Of a DNA stretch of 64,000 nucleotides, positions 1-10,086 are shown one piece after another. Where the stretch lies: NCBI RefSeq assembly GCF_025751435.1, contig NZ_JAOWKY010000001.1:248001-312000 (forward strand). The letters are read 5' to 3'. How positions within the stretch are numbered: the stretch's first letter is position 1; each line of letters begins with the position of its first letter. Origin of the DNA: Albidovulum marisflavi. Its GTDB lineage: Bacteria > Pseudomonadota > Alphaproteobacteria > Rhodobacterales > Rhodobacteraceae. The position numbers and the translations under genes are program-made. The notes under the pieces are model-generated. The model had not been told where the DNA came from, searched no databases, and worked only from the letters and a program-made list of their open reading frames with translations.

Positions 1-96
1 CTTGGCGAGCTAGCCCAGACGCTTGCCCACCTGCCTGAACCGACCAACGCTGACCTCGCGCGTCTCAAGGACCATTCACCATGCCCGACGCCCTGA
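1..96 (+). CDS. 3' end of a probable aminoglycoside-phosphotransferase-family kinase (AmgK-like), partial
   Basis: Frame 1 is open from the first base of the window to a TGA at 94-96 and encodes the last 31 residues of a protein. The tail is too short to identify by motif. In related Rhodobacterales the gene directly upstream of murU is the sugar kinase AmgK (often fused to TsaE), which makes the MurNAc/GlcNAc 1-phosphate used by MurU, so I infer that identity from context only. It overlaps the murU start by 16 bases, which fits translational coupling in one operon. Confidence 0.45.
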   Translation, partial: LGELAQTLAHLPEPTNADLARLKDHSPCPTP

Positions 97-764
97 TGCT
101 GTTTGCGGCCGGGCTTGGCACCCGGATGCGCGAGTTGACCAGCAACCGCCCAAAGCCGCTGATCACGGTCGCGGGCCGTGCGCTTCTGGATCACGCGCTT
201 GATCTTGCGCGCGCCGCTGGTGTCGGTCGCATCGTCGCCAACGTCCACTACCTGGCCCCCCAGATCCGGACCCACCTTGCGGGACAGCCCGTCCTGATCT
301 CGGACGAAACCGACGCGCTTCTGGAAACCGGCGGCGGCTTGGCCCGCGCGCTGCCGCTTCTGGACGCCGATCCGGTTTTCACGCTGAACACGGACGCGGT
401 CTGGACCGGCGCCAATCCGCTGTCGGAGCTTCGCGCCGCCTGGCGCGACGGGGCCGAGGGGCTTTTGCTTCTGGTCCGGCGCGAGGCGGCCACCGGCCAC
501 ACCGGCAAGGGCGATTTCGACATGGACGACGCCGGGCGGCTGACGCGCGGGACGACCTATGTCTACACAGGGGCGCAGATCCTCAGCACACCGCGTTTCG
601 CTGCCCGCAAGGCCGGCGCCTTTTCAATCAACCCGGTCTGGGACGAGATGATCGCCTCAGGCACGCTTTTCGGCACGCTCCATCGAGGCGGATGGTGCGA
701 TGTCGGCCGCCCGGAAAGTATTGCGCTGGCGGAATCGATGCTCCAGTCTGACCGCGATGTTTGA
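81..764 (+). CDS. murU: N-acetylmuramate alpha-1-phosphate uridylyltransferase (MurU-like nucleotidyltransferase)
   Basis: A 227-residue sugar-1-phosphate nucleotidyltransferase. The family makes UDP-MurNAc from MurNAc-1-phosphate and UTP in a peptidoglycan recycling route that bypasses de novo synthesis. The N-terminal nucleotide-binding signature LFAAGLGTRM (residues 7-16) is followed by RPKPL (23-27), whose lysine contacts the phosphate, and a metal-binding aspartate lies in TLNTDA (about residue 105). The length matches MurU, which lacks the C-terminal beta-helix of GlmU. The preceding kinase tail and the 8-base overlap with addB suggest one transcript. Another NTP-transferase substrate such as mannose-1-phosphate cannot be excluded. 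Confidence 0.85.
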   Translation: MPDALMLFAAGLGTRMRELTSNRPKPLITVAGRALLDHALDLARAAGVGRIVANVHYLAPQIRTHLAGQPVLISDETDALLETGGGLARALPLLDADPVFTLNTDAVWTGANPLSELRAAWRDGAEGLLLLVRREAATGHTGKGDFDMDDAGRLTRGTTYVYTGAQILSTPRFAARKAGAFSINPVWDEMIASGTLFGTLHRGGWCDVGRPESIALAESMLQSDRDV

Positions 765-3711
765 ACCGGCTTCGTCGCCCCGAGTTTTCGCCCTGCCACC
801 CGGCGCGGATTTCCCGGCCCGGCTGGTCGAGGGGCTGATCGCGCGCATGGCCGACCAGCCGCCCGAGGCGATGGCGCGGGTGGACCTTTACCTCAACACG
901 GCCCGGATGCAGCGGCGCGTTCGATCGCTGTTCGACGACCACGGCGCGCGCTTTCTGCCGCGCCTCAGACTGGTCACCGACCTTGGCCGCGATCCGCTGG
1001 CAGGGCTTCCACCCGCCGCACCACCGCTGCGGCGCCGGCTTGAACTGGCAGAACTTGTCCGCGGCCTGGTGACCCGCCTGCCGGATTTCGCGCCGGGCAC
1101 TCCGGTCTTCGGACTGGCCGACAGCCTTGCCCGGCTTCTGGAAGAGATGGAGGGCGAGGGCATCACGCCTGCGGCGCTTGAAAACCCGGCGCTGGTTGAA
1201 AACCACGCGGCCCACTGGGAACGCAGCCTGGCCTTCCTGCGCATCATAGGGCGCTACTTCGTCTCTGATTCAGCCGAAACGTCGATTGGCCCCGAAGCAC
1301 GGCAACGCCGGATCATCACCACGCTTGCCCAACGCTGGCGCGAAATTCCGCCCCAACATCCCGTCATCGTCGCAGGATCTACCGGGTCGCGCGGAACGAC
1401 GGCCCTGTTCATGGCGGCGGTGGCGCGGCTGCCGCAGGGGGCGATCGTGCTGCCGGGACTGGATTTCGACATGCCCACCGCCGCATGGACCTGCCTTGAG
1501 GGCGGGGCGGCGCCGGCAGAGGATCATCCGCAGTACCGCTTCCTGAAGCTCGCGCACGATCTGGACCTGGCGCCCTGGGACATCCCCCCATGGGCGGAAC
1601 ACGCGGCCCCCGATCCGGCGCGCAACCGGCTTCTGTCCCTGGCGCTGCGACCGGCGCCCGTCACCGACCAGTGGATGGCCGAGGGCGCGCACCTTGGCGA
1701 TCTGCCCAGCGCGACGGAAGCCCTGACGCTGATCGAGGCGCCGTCACCCCGCACCGAGGCGCTGGCGCTGGCGCTTCGCCTGCGCGAAGCGGCCGAGCAG
1801 GGCACCCGCGCAGCTCTGATCACGCCCGACAGGACCCTCGCGCGGCGGGTTACCGCGGCGTTGGCACGCTGGGGCATATCCCCCGACGACAGCGCGGGCG
1901 AACCGCTGAACCAGACGGCGCCGGGCCGTTTCCTGCGCCATGTCGCGGGCCTCTTTGGCCGCAAGCTGAGCGCCGAGGCGCTGCTGGTTCTGCTCAAGCA
2001 CCCTCTGACGGCAACAGGATCGGGCGACCGTGGAAATCACCTGCGCTTCACGCGCGACCTGGAGCTCAAGATCCGCCGCTCAGGCCCGCCGTATCCCGCA
2101 GGGCTCGACATTGTCGCCTGGGCCAGGGCCAAGGGCGAACCCCTGCGCATCGCCTGGGCAGAATGGCTGGCTGACGCGATCCGCGGGCTGGATGATCCGG
2201 CCGAACTGCCGCTGGCGGACCGGGTCGCGGCGCATCTGGCCCTTGCCGAGACGCTGGCCGGGGGGCCGGGGGGTGACGTTACGGCAAGCGGGCTGTGGCG
2301 GGATGAGGCAGGGCGTGCGGCGCGGCTCGCCTTGGACGGCCTGGCACGAGAGGCCGATGGCGCCGGCCTTTATTCCGCGCAGCATTACGGCGAGCTGATC
2401 GCCGGCATCCTGTCATCGGAGATGGCGCGAAAGCCCGAGGGAACCCATCCGCGAATCGCGATCTGGGGCACGCTCGAGGCGCGCGTTCAGGGTGCCGAGC
2501 TCGTGCTTCTGGCGGGGCTGAACGAGGGCATCTGGCCGTCCCTGCCGGCCCCGGATCCCTGGCTTTCGCGGCAGATGCGGCTGAAGGCAGGGCTTCTTCT
2601 GCCCGAGCGCCGTGTCGGCCTGTCGGCCCACGATTTCCAGCAGGCTGCAGCCGCGCCCTTGGTCGTGCTGTCCCGCGCCACACGGGATGACGAGGCGGAA
2701 ACCATCCCTTCGCGCTGGCTGGCACGGCTCACGAACCTGCTGGCAGGACTGCCGGGGAATGGCGGGCCAGAGGCGCTGGCGGCCATGACCGGACGCGGCC
2801 AGGCGCTGGTCAGGCTGGCCGAGGCGCTGGAAACCCCGCAGCAGGCCACGCCCGCCCCGCGCCCCGCGCCGCAACCACCGGTCGACGTGCGCCCGTCCGA
2901 GCTGCCTGTGACCGCGATCCGCACACTGATCCGCGACCCCTACGCGATCTACGCGCAACGCATCCTGAGGCTGCGCAAGCTTGACCCGTTGCGCGCCGAG
3001 CCCGACGCGCGCAAGCGCGGCGAGGTTTTGCATGACATCGTCGAAGCCTTCATCCGGGGCCGTCCGGAAGGGGAAACACCTGTCGCGGCACGCGCGCGGC
3101 TGATGGAAGTCGCCAGGCGATTGCTCTGCGACACGATCCCCTGGCCCTCCGCGCAGCGGCTTTGGCTTGCCCGCGTGGATCGCATCGCCGACCGCTTCGT
3201 CGGCGCCGAGGAAAAGCGCGCGGGCAGAGGCACGCCTGCCGTGCTTGAGGAAAAGCACCGCCTGCCCATCCCGGAACTTGGCTTCACCCTGACGGCGAAG
3301 CCAGACCGGATCGACCTTTTGCAGGACGGGCGGGTTCATCTTTACGATTACAAGTCAGGCACACCGCCGACACCTGCCCAGCAGAAGCACTTCGACAAGC
3401 AATTGCAGCTTGAGGCGCTCATGGCCGAGCGGGGCGCCTTTGCAGAGCTTGGCCCGCGCGAGGTCGAAGGCGCCACCTATGTCTCCTTGGGCGGAAGGTC
3501 CGAAGACCGACCGGCGGATGTCGGGACCGAGGCGCTGGCGGCGACCTGGGACGGCCTTGTCAGGCTGATCCGCGCCTACCAGCGGCGCGATCGCGGGTAC
3601 GCCGCGCGCCGCGCCGTATTCGAAAGCCGGTTCGAGGGCGACTATGACCATCTGGCGCGCTTCGGCGAATGGGAAATGGGCGACCCCCCGGACCCGCAGG
3701 AGGTCGGATGA
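757..3711 (+). CDS. addB: Double-strand break repair protein AddB
   Basis: A 984-residue AddB subunit of the AddAB helicase-nuclease, the alphaproteobacterial counterpart of RecBCD that processes double-strand ends for RecA loading. The N-terminal part is an inactivated helicase-like fold without a convincing Walker A. The C-terminal part (from about residue 720) is a RecB-type nuclease: GEVLHDIVEAF near 755, a catalytic aspartate in the AKPDRIDLL segment, and YDYKSG near 863. I chose the ATG at 757, which overlaps the murU stop, over an in-frame ATG at 700 deep in murU, because the sequence after 757 looks like a normal AddB N-terminus. It is coupled to addA by an ATGATGA-type overlap. Confidence 0.93.
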   Translation: MFEPASSPRVFALPPGADFPARLVEGLIARMADQPPEAMARVDLYLNTARMQRRVRSLFDDHGARFLPRLRLVTDLGRDPLAGLPPAAPPLRRRLELAELVRGLVTRLPDFAPGTPVFGLADSLARLLEEMEGEGITPAALENPALVENHAAHWERSLAFLRIIGRYFVSDSAETSIGPEARQRRIITTLAQRWREIPPQHPVIVAGSTGSRGTTALFMAAVARLPQGAIVLPGLDFDMPTAAWTCLEGGAAPAEDHPQYRFLKLAHDLDLAPWDIPPWAEHAAPDPARNRLLSLALRPAPVTDQWMAEGAHLGDLPSATEALTLIEAPSPRTEALALALRLREAAEQGTRAALITPDRTLARRVTAALARWGISPDDSAGEPLNQTAPGRFLRHVAGLFGRKLSAEALLVLLKHPLTATGSGDRGNHLRFTRDLELKIRRSGPPYPAGLDIVAWARAKGEPLRIAWAEWLADAIRGLDDPAELPLADRVAAHLALAETLAGGPGGDVTASGLWRDEAGRAARLALDGLAREADGAGLYSAQHYGELIAGILSSEMARKPEGTHPRIAIWGTLEARVQGAELVLLAGLNEGIWPSLPAPDPWLSRQMRLKAGLLLPERRVGLSAHDFQQAAAAPLVVLSRATRDDEAETIPSRWLARLTNLLAGLPGNGGPEALAAMTGRGQALVRLAEALETPQQATPAPRPAPQPPVDVRPSELPVTAIRTLIRDPYAIYAQRILRLRKLDPLRAEPDARKRGEVLHDIVEAFIRGRPEGETPVAARARLMEVARRLLCDTIPWPSAQRLWLARVDRIADRFVGAEEKRAGRGTPAVLEEKHRLPIPELGFTLTAKPDRIDLLQDGRVHLYDYKSGTPPTPAQQKHFDKQLQLEALMAERGAFAELGPREVEGATYVSLGGRSEDRPADVGTEALAATWDGLVRLIRAYQRRDRGYAARRAVFESRFEGDYDHLARFGEWEMGDPPDPQEVG

Positions 3712-6700
3712 TGGACGACGCCACCCGCGCACAGGTCCGCGCTGCCGACCCGGAAGCCTCGACCTGGCTGTCCGCCAATGCCGGCTCGGGCAAGACGCGC
3801 GTACTGATCGACCGCGTGGCCCGGCTGCTGCTTGACGGCACCGAACCGCAGCGCATCCTGTGCCTGACCTACACCAAGGCCGCTGCAAGCGAGATGCAGA
3901 ACCGACTTTTCGGGCGGCTGGGCGAATGGGCGATGCTGCCCGAGCCCCAGCTTCGGGCGGCGCTGGCCAACCTTGGTGCGACGGGACCGGTCGACGCCGA
4001 AGCGCTGGCCCGGGCGCGCAGATTGTTCGCGCGCGCGATCGAAACGCCTGGCGGCCTGAAGATCCAGACGATCCACTCCTTCTGCGCCGCGCTTCTGCGC
4101 CGCTTTCCCGTCGAGGCGGGCGTGTCCCCCGACTTCACCGAGATGGACGACCGCACCGCAGCGCTGTTGCGCGCCGAAATCGTCGAGGAGCTTGCCGCGG
4201 GCGACGACATAGGGGCGGTCGACGCCCTTGCCTCGCTGGTTTCGGGCGACGACATCGACCCCTTCCTGGCCGATCTGGGCCGAAACAGTGACGCTTTTGC
4301 CCAGCCGCTGACGCGGGCCGAGGTCTTTGAACTGTTCGCCCTGCCGGCGGGCTTCGACCGCGCGGCGCTGTTGGCCGAGGTGTTCAAGGGAAGCGAGTCC
4401 TCGCTCTTCGGCGTCCTCGTCCCCTTGCTTGCCGCCAGCGGGCCCAACGATGCGAAGGCCGCGGCGAAACTGGCCGCGGCGAACTTCGCGGCGCCGGATG
4501 AACACGTGCTTACCGTTCTGGAATCCGTTCTGCTGACAGGCGAAGGTGCGAAGGCCCCCTTCAGCGCCAAGATCGGCAGCTTTCCCACGAAGGGCTTGCG
4601 CGAAGGCAAGGCCGCGGCCCTGATGCCCGAGCTTGACGCGTTGATGGAGCGGGTCGAAGCGGCGCGCCACCTGCGGATCGCCCTTGGCGCCGCCGAACGG
4701 ACCTTGGCCCTGCACCGCTTCGCCGGGGCGTTCCTGCCACGCTACGCGGCCCGAAAGGCGGGGCAGGGCCGGCTTGACTTCGACGACCTGATCACCCGTG
4801 CCGCCGCGCTTCTGGGGGACCGGTCAGTGGCCTCTTGGGTCCTGTTCCGCCTGGATGGCGGCATCGACCACGTGCTGGTGGACGAGGCACAGGACACAAG
4901 CCCCGCGCAGTGGAAGGTGATCGAGCGCCTGACCGAGGAGTTCACGGCCGGCGAGGGCGCGCGCGGAACGCTGCGCACGATCTTCGTCGTCGGCGACAAG
5001 AAACAGTCGATCTATTCCTTCCAGGGCGCGGACCTGAAGGAATTCGACGGTATGCGCAACCATTTCACCGCCAAGTTCGCGGCGCTTGGCCGCGCGATGG
5101 AGGATATGGAGCTTCTGCACTCCTTCCGGTCGGCCGATGCGATCCTGCGCGTCGTGGACCTGACCTTCGGCGACCAGACGAACCATGGCCTTGGCGGTGC
5201 GCCCCGTCACTTGGCCTTCCACGCCGGCAAGCCCGGCCGGGTTGATCTGTGGGACCCGATCCCCAAGCCGGAAAAGGTCGCGCCAGACGCATGGTACGAC
5301 CCCGTGGACATCCTGCCCGACGCGCATGAGCACGTGGTCCTGGCGCGCAAGATCGCCGCCGAGATCCGGCGGATGATCGATGCCGGCACGACGCTTCTGG
5401 AAAAGAGCGGCCCGCGCCGGATCCACGAGGGCGATTTCCTGATCCTCGTCCAACGGCGCGGTCCCCTGTTCGCCGAGATCATTCGCGCCTGCAAGGCCGA
5501 GCGGCTCGAAATCGCCGGCGCCGACCGGCTGAAGCTGGGTGGAGAGCTGGCGGTCAAGGACCTTGCGGCGCTGTTGAGCTTCCTTGCCCTTCAGGAAGAT
5601 GACCTGTCACTGGCGGCGGCCCTGCGCTCGCCGCTGTTCGGCTGGACCGAAGGACAGCTTTACGATCTGGCGCACAAGCGCCCTGCCAAGGTCTATCTGT
5701 GGGAGGCCCTGCGCAATCGCCGCGACGCGTTTCCGCAGACGCTGGCCGTTCTGGATGATCTGCGCAAATGGGCCGACTTCCTGCGCCCCTACGAACTGCT
5801 TGAACGGATCTTGACCCGGCATGGCGGGCGGCAGCGCCTGCTCGCGCGGCTGGGACCGGAGGCCGAGGACGGGATCGACGCGCTTCTTGCGCAGGCCCTG
5901 TCCTATGAGCGGACCGAGGTCCCGAGCCTGACCGGCTTTCTTGTCTGGATGCAGACGGACGAGGTGGAGGTGAAGCGCAGGCTCGACAGCGCAAGCCGTG
6001 CAATCCGCGTGATGACCGTTCATGGCGCCAAGGGGCTGGAGGCGCCGATCGTCATCCTTCCCGACACCGCCCGGCGCGGCGAGCAGTCCCGGGATGAAAT
6101 CTACGTGACCGGGCAGGGGATCGCGCTGTGGAAGACGCCCGCCGCCGAAAGCCCCGCCCTGATCTCGGACCTGAGGGACGAGTTCAGGGACCGCCAGCGG
6201 CAAGAGCGGATGCGGCTTCTATACGTCGCGATGACGCGCGCGGAAAGCTGGCTTATCGTCTGTGCCGCGGGTGAAACCGGCGCGGGCGAAGACAGCTGGT
6301 ACGCGCTGATAGATGCCGCGGTGGACAAGGCCGGGGCGGCGCCCGCGCGGGCGGACGGGGCGGCCTGGGACTTCGGCCCCGGCAAGCGATTCGAGCTTGG
6401 CGAATGGCCCCTGCCCGTCTCTTCCGAGCCAGGCGCGCCACAGGCCCCGGACACTCCACCGACGCCGCCGCGCTGGCTTCTGGCCCCGGCGCCGTCCGCG
6501 CCGGACGCGGCGCTGGCGCTTTCGCCCTCCGCTCTTGGCGGGGCCAAGGCGCTTGCCGGCGACGCCGGGCTGGATGAGGAACTGGCAATGCGCCGCGGCA
6601 CCCTGATCCATCTGCTTCTGGAGCACCTGCCGCTTTGGCCGCGCGCCGACTGGCCCGATATCGCCGAGGCGCTTCTGGCGGCGGAAACGGACGCGGATCC

Positions 6701-7094
6701 CTCTGAATCCGAAACCCTTCTTGCCGAGGCCACCAGCGTTCTCGACAGCCCGGCGCTGGCCCCGATCCTGGCGCGCGGCCTGCGCGAGGTCGAATTGACG
6801 GCTGCGCTGCCCGAACTGGGCGGTCGCCAGCTTCACGGGACCATCGACCTTCTGCTGGTCGAGGCCGACAGGGTTCTGGCCATCGACTACAAGTCGAACG
6901 CCAGCGTTCCCGACCGCCCCGAAACCGTTCCCGACGGGATCCTGCGCCAGATGGGCGCCTACGGACAGATGCTGTCGGCAATCTATCCCGACCGGCCCGT
7001 CCAGACCGCGATCCTGTGGACGCGGACGGGTCAGCTGATGGAGCTGCCTACCGATATCGTGCGGGCGGCACTGCAATCGACCACAACAGCTTGA
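3708..7094 (+). CDS. addA: Double-strand break repair helicase-nuclease AddA
   Basis: A 1128-residue UvrD/RecB-type superfamily 1 helicase with a C-terminal nuclease; the motor of AddAB. Visible motifs: Walker A NAGSGKT (about 24-30), motif II VDEAQD (about 389), [14 protein letters not shown] (motif III, about 429), [11 protein letters not shown] (motif V, about 768), [10 protein letters not shown] (motif VI, about 835), and the nuclease motif IDYKSN (about 1059). Two ATGs stand side by side at 3708 and 3711; the first overlaps the addB stop. Gene order addB-addA followed by trxA is typical of Rhodobacterales. Confidence 0.95.
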   Translation: MMDDATRAQVRAADPEASTWLSANAGSGKTRVLIDRVARLLLDGTEPQRILCLTYTKAAASEMQNRLFGRLGEWAMLPEPQLRAALANLGATGPVDAEALARARRLFARAIETPGGLKIQTIHSFCAALLRRFPVEAGVSPDFTEMDDRTAALLRAEIVEELAAGDDIGAVDALASLVSGDDIDPFLADLGRNSDAFAQPLTRAEVFELFALPAGFDRAALLAEVFKGSESSLFGVLVPLLAASGPNDAKAAAKLAAANFAAPDEHVLTVLESVLLTGEGAKAPFSAKIGSFPTKGLREGKAAALMPELDALMERVEAARHLRIALGAAERTLALHRFAGAFLPRYAARKAGQGRLDFDDLITRAAALLGDRSVASWVLFRLDGGIDHVLVDEAQDTSPAQWKVIERLTEEFTAGEGARGTLRTIFVVGDKKQSIYSFQGADLKEFDGMRNHFTAKFAALGRAMEDMELLHSFRSADAILRVVDLTFGDQTNHGLGGAPRHLAFHAGKPGRVDLWDPIPKPEKVAPDAWYDPVDILPDAHEHVVLARKIAAEIRRMIDAGTTLLEKSGPRRIHEGDFLILVQRRGPLFAEIIRACKAERLEIAGADRLKLGGELAVKDLAALLSFLALQEDDLSLAAALRSPLFGWTEGQLYDLAHKRPAKVYLWEALRNRRDAFPQTLAVLDDLRKWADFLRPYELLERILTRHGGRQRLLARLGPEAEDGIDALLAQALSYERTEVPSLTGFLVWMQTDEVEVKRRLDSASRAIRVMTVHGAKGLEAPIVILPDTARRGEQSRDEIYVTGQGIALWKTPAAESPALISDLRDEFRDRQRQERMRLLYVAMTRAESWLIVCAAGETGAGEDSWYALIDAAVDKAGAAPARADGAAWDFGPGKRFELGEWPLPVSSEPGAPQAPDTPPTPPRWLLAPAPSAPDAALALSPSALGGAKALAGDAGLDEELAMRRGTLIHLLLEHLPLWPRADWPDIAEALLAAETDADPSESETLLAEATSVLDSPALAPILARGLREVELTAALPELGGRQLHGTIDLLLVEADRVLAIDYKSNASVPDRPETVPDGILRQMGAYGQMLSAIYPDRPVQTAILWTRTGQLMELPTDIVRAALQSTTTA

Positions 7095-7153
7095 CGTCGG
7101 CGGCCCTTGTTCTTACCTTCAGTTGCAACGCATTCCCCGCATGGAGACAGATC

Positions 7154-7474
7154 ATGGCAACCGTTGCCGTCACCGATGACACCTTTGACGCCGAGGTGCG
7201 CCAGTCCGACATCCCGGTCGTCGTGGACTTCTGGGCCGAATGGTGCGGCCCGTGCAAGCAGATCGGCCCCGCGCTGGAAGAGCTTGCCGCGCAATATGAA
7301 GGCAAGGTGAAGATCGCCAAGGTGAACGTGGACGACAATCCGAATTCCCCCGCCCAGCTGGGCGTGCGCGGCATTCCGGCGCTGTTCCTGTTCAAAGGCG
7401 GTCAGGTGGTCTCGAACAAGGTCGGCGCCGCACCCAAGGCCGCGCTTCAGAACTGGATCGAGTCCTCGATCTGA
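7154..7474 (+). CDS. trxA: Thioredoxin
   Basis: A 106-residue cytoplasmic thioredoxin with the active-site motif WCGPC (cysteines 31 and 34), the buried aspartate of VVVDFWAEW, and the cis-proline of GIPALFLF. It supplies electrons to ribonucleotide reductase, methionine sulfoxide reductase and PAPS reductase. The ATG at 7154 is preceded by a GGAGA ribosome-binding site; in-frame upstream codons are not family-like. It lies 59 bases after addA and is followed by a strong intrinsic terminator, so it is probably the last gene of the addBA-trxA transcript, possibly with its own promoter. Confidence 0.96.
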   Translation: MATVAVTDDTFDAEVRQSDIPVVVDFWAEWCGPCKQIGPALEELAAQYEGKVKIAKVNVDDNPNSPAQLGVRGIPALFLFKGGQVVSNKVGAAPKAALQNWIESSI

Positions 7475-7496
7475 TCAACGGAACGTCTCCAAGACT

Positions 7497-7520
7497 GGGG
7501 CGCCTTCGGGCGCCCCTTCT
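7497..7520 (+). terminator. Intrinsic terminator after trxA
   Basis: An 8-bp perfect GC stem, GGGGCGCC (7497-7504) and GGCGCCCC (7509-7516), with a TTCG tetraloop and a T-rich tail (TTCTGTTTG). The extra-stable UUCG loop and the position 23 bases after the trxA stop support a real terminator. Confidence 0.85.
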
Positions 7521-7531
7521 GTTTGTCGCGG

Positions 7532-7562
7532 TTGCGGCATTCCGCCCGGCCCGCCATATAGG
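7532..7562 (+). promoter_or_regulatory. Candidate hslV promoter
   Basis: TTGCGG at 7532-7537 and a CATATAGG segment around 7555-7562 could be -35 and -10 elements, upstream of the GGAGG ribosome-binding site at 7578. The CCGCCATAT stretch faintly resembles a sigma-32 -10 element, which would suit a heat-shock protease, but the match is imperfect. Confidence 0.3.
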
Positions 7563-7586
7563 ACCTTTAAGGAAATGGAGGGCGCG

Positions 7587-8144
7587 ATGGCCGAAGACAG
7601 GTTTCCCGGCTGGCACGGCACGACGATCATCGGCGTGCGCAGGGGCGGAGAAGTCGTGGTGGCGGGAGACGGGCAGGTGAGCCTGGGCCAAACCGTCATC
7701 AAGGGCACCGCGCGCAAGGTCCGCCGCCTGAGCCCCGGCGGGCGCGACGTGGTCGTGGGCTTCGCCGGATCCACGGCCGACGCCTTCACCCTGCTGGAAC
7801 GGCTGGAAAAGAAACTGGACGCGGCGCCCGGCCAGCTGACCCGCGCCTGCGTGGAACTGGCCAAGGACTGGCGCACGGACAAGTACCTGCAAAAGCTCGA
7901 GGCGATGCTGATCGTGACCGACGGCAAGACGCTGCTGGTCGTGACCGGCGCGGGCGATGTGCTTGAGCCGGAACATGACGTCGCTGCCATCGGGTCTGGC
8001 GGCAACTTCGCCCTGGCCGCCGCGCGCGGGCTGATGGAAACGGACCTTTCCGCGGAAGAGGTCGCGCGCAAGGCCATGGCGATCGCCGCCGACATCTGCG
8101 TCTACACCAACGGAAACCTCACGGTGGAGACCATCCGTGGCTGA
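7587..8144 (+). CDS. hslV: ATP-dependent protease proteolytic subunit HslV
   Basis: A 185-residue HslV, the threonine peptidase core of the HslVU (ClpQY) protease. The catalytic N-terminal threonine is the first T of GTTII after removal of an 11-residue propeptide, as in other alphaproteobacteria. [28 protein letters not shown] and DICVYTN are family signatures. The ATG at 7587 follows GGAGG at 7578-7582; an ATG at 7575 lacks such a site. In most bacteria hslU follows directly; here it starts 1.9 kb downstream beyond two other genes. Confidence 0.96.
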   Translation: MAEDRFPGWHGTTIIGVRRGGEVVVAGDGQVSLGQTVIKGTARKVRRLSPGGRDVVVGFAGSTADAFTLLERLEKKLDAAPGQLTRACVELAKDWRTDKYLQKLEAMLIVTDGKTLLVVTGAGDVLEPEHDVAAIGSGGNFALAAARGLMETDLSAEEVARKAMAIAADICVYTNGNLTVETIRG

Positions 8145-9219
8145 AACCCCCGAGCGCATGGATCCCGCCGATATCCGGGCGGCCGTCAAGGCGGGCATCC
8201 TGACCGAAGCGCAGGCGGCCGAGCTGAAGGCGCTCGGCGACAGCCGCGCCAATTACCGGGCAGAGCGCACACGCGAGGACGAGCCCTTCGAGTTCTTCAA
8301 GGGCTTTGCCGAGATCTTCGTCTCGGTCGGCCTTGCGATCCTCTTGGGCGGCATCGCGCTGTTGCTGGGCGTCATCGGCGGCGTCGGGATCCTGATCGCG
8401 ATTCCGGCGATCATGGCCGCGATTTCCTGGTGGATGGCGCGCTTCTTCACGCTGCGCTGGCGGATGAACCTGCCCTCGATGGTGCTGGCCAGCGCCTATT
8501 CGGGCGGCATCTACGTGTCGTCGCTGACGTTCCTTGGCCAATCCGACCTGGGGCTGAAGGCCGTGGCCTTCCTCTCTGCGACGATCGCCGCAGGAGCGAC
8601 GGCGCTATGGTTCCGCCGCTTCAAGCTGCCGTTTTCGATGTTCATCCTGGGCAGCTTTGCCTTGATGGCAACCTACGCGCTGTTCACCCGCTACAATCCC
8701 GGCGGCAGCTTTGACGACATCGATGGATGGGCCAGAAGTTTCGTTCCGCGCGCCAACCTGACGCTGGCGTCGCTTGTGTTCGGTGTGGCTGCCTTTGCCG
8801 GCGCGATGTTCTTTGACCTGAAGGACCCGCACCGTGTCGGAAGACACTCTGCCACGGCGTTCTGGCTGCACCTTCTGGCAGCCGGTGCACTTGTGAACGC
8901 GGTGGCGGGCAACATCTGGGCGCAGGCTGGCGGCACCAACATCCTGCCGACCGTCCTGGTCCTTGCCGCCTTCGCGCTTGTCGCCCTGGTGATCGACCGG
9001 CGGTCGTTCCTGACAGCGGGCATCATCTATATCGCCGCCATCATCTACTGGGCGGTTGCGGGCGAGGGCAGCGCCAGTCTGAAGGAGTGGGCGCTGATCC
9101 TCATCCTGCTGGGGCTGTTCTTCACCGTCCTGGGCACCTGGTGGATCCCGCTTCGCCGCCGTGTCATGCGCGCCCTGCCGGATTTCCCCGGCAAGAGCCG
9201 CCTGCCGCCAAGCTTCTAG
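8137..9219 (+). CDS. Multi-pass membrane protein of unknown function
   Basis: A 360-residue protein starting with GTG, which overlaps the hslV stop by 8 bases, so it is probably translated from the hslV message. The first 60 residues are a charged soluble stretch containing a short helical segment ([13 protein letters not shown]). The rest is about ten hydrophobic helices, starting with a glycine- and leucine-rich segment near residues 66-100, and the C-terminus is basic. The pattern resembles DUF2157-type membrane proteins, but I do not recognise a specific family and assign no function. An in-frame ATG at 8158 is an alternative start. Confidence 0.8.
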   Translation: MAETPERMDPADIRAAVKAGILTEAQAAELKALGDSRANYRAERTREDEPFEFFKGFAEIFVSVGLAILLGGIALLLGVIGGVGILIAIPAIMAAISWWMARFFTLRWRMNLPSMVLASAYSGGIYVSSLTFLGQSDLGLKAVAFLSATIAAGATALWFRRFKLPFSMFILGSFALMATYALFTRYNPGGSFDDIDGWARSFVPRANLTLASLVFGVAAFAGAMFFDLKDPHRVGRHSATAFWLHLLAAGALVNAVAGNIWAQAGGTNILPTVLVLAAFALVALVIDRRSFLTAGIIYIAAIIYWAVAGEGSASLKEWALILILLGLFFTVLGTWWIPLRRRVMRALPDFPGKSRLPPSF

Positions 9220-9240
9220 GCGCGAACCGGGGCGTCGGTT

Positions 9241-9927
9241 CTAACCTTCGTCCCAGTCATACTGCATGGTCTTCAGCGCCGCGCCCTTGCCGCCGCGCTG
9301 CTGCGTCTTGTTCTGGTTGTTCTTCTTTCCGGTAGCGACCACGTGCATCGTCTCGCCCTTCCAGAACCACGCGACGCTTTCGGTATTCGTGGCATGGGCA
9401 TGAAGCGCGCCGCCAAGATAGGGCACGCGGCCATGTCCGGTTTCCGTGGGTCCGGCCAGGGCGATCGACTCGATCTTGGTCTTCAGGTTCCTGTCGCCCT
9501 CGCAGGCGGACCTTACCTTGCCATTGGCATAGGTCACCTTGCAGGGCTCGGGCGCCGCGATCGGATCCTTGGCAAGGATCTCAAGCTCGCCCTTGATGCG
9601 GAACGTCTTGACCTCGCCCGCGACATCGGCCGACACCGTGAAGACCAGATCATAGCTGCCGATCTCGGTGAGCCGTCCCTGTAGGCCCGCCTTTCCCACA
9701 AGCGTCTTGGCCCCCGCCCCCGAAAGGCCGAATTCCTTGCCCGCCCAAAGCAGCAATTCCTTCCTGACATCGAAGTTCGATTTGATCTTCGTCGCGTTCA
9801 GATACTTGTCGGGCAGCGAAAAGGTCTTGGTCTTGCCCTTGACCTTGTCGGCGATCTTCTTGACGTCCTGCGCGGGCAGCGCGTCTTCGGGTTCAAGATA
9901 CAGATTGATCGTCGGCACGAAGGGCAC
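9241..9927 (-). CDS. Unknown lysine-rich soluble protein between hslV and hslU
   Basis: A 228-residue open frame on the strand opposite hslV and hslU. No signal peptide or membrane segment is visible. It is unusually rich in lysine and asparagine for this window, with clusters such as KKIADKVKGKTKT near residue 23 and KKNNQNKTQQ near 202. The ending is acidic (YDWDEG). A middle stretch (about 90-120) alternates like beta strands. I recognise no family. The start is GTG at 9927 or, with a better placed AGGGG, GTG at 9918. It converges on the membrane-protein gene (21-base gap) and diverges from hslU. Its composition suggests different ancestry from its neighbours. Confidence 0.7.
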   Translation of the reverse strand: MPFVPTINLYLEPEDALPAQDVKKIADKVKGKTKTFSLPDKYLNATKIKSNFDVRKELLLWAGKEFGLSGAGAKTLVGKAGLQGRLTEIGSYDLVFTVSADVAGEVKTFRIKGELEILAKDPIAAPEPCKVTYANGKVRSACEGDRNLKTKIESIALAGPTETGHGRVPYLGGALHAHATNTESVAWFWKGETMHVVATGKKNNQNKTQQRGGKGAALKTMQYDWDEG

Positions 9928-10030
9928 CCCTGTCTGGTTGTGTTACCGCTGCGGGCTTTGCTTTTGGTTGCGGAACAGTATCTACGCCTGCGTCCTGTCG
10001 GCAACTTCTTTCTGTCGTCGGCCCTTTGGG

Positions 10031-10059
10031 TTGCATCTTGTTCGCCGTTCGCCAATTAC
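10031..10059 (+). promoter_or_regulatory. Candidate hslU promoter
   Basis: TTGCAT at 10031-10036 and AATTAC at 10054-10059 are separated by 17 bases, 28 bases before the hslU start codon. This suggests hslU has its own promoter, as expected if it is no longer cotranscribed with hslV. Based only on resemblance to a sigma-70 promoter. Confidence 0.3.
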
Positions 10060-10086
10060 AAGGAAGCATGACAAGGGCACCAGAAC

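Noticed and set aside
7016-7153. Longer N-terminus for thioredoxin
   Set aside because: It overlaps the addA end, adds residues foreign to the family, and the ATG at 7154 has a good ribosome-binding site and standard length.
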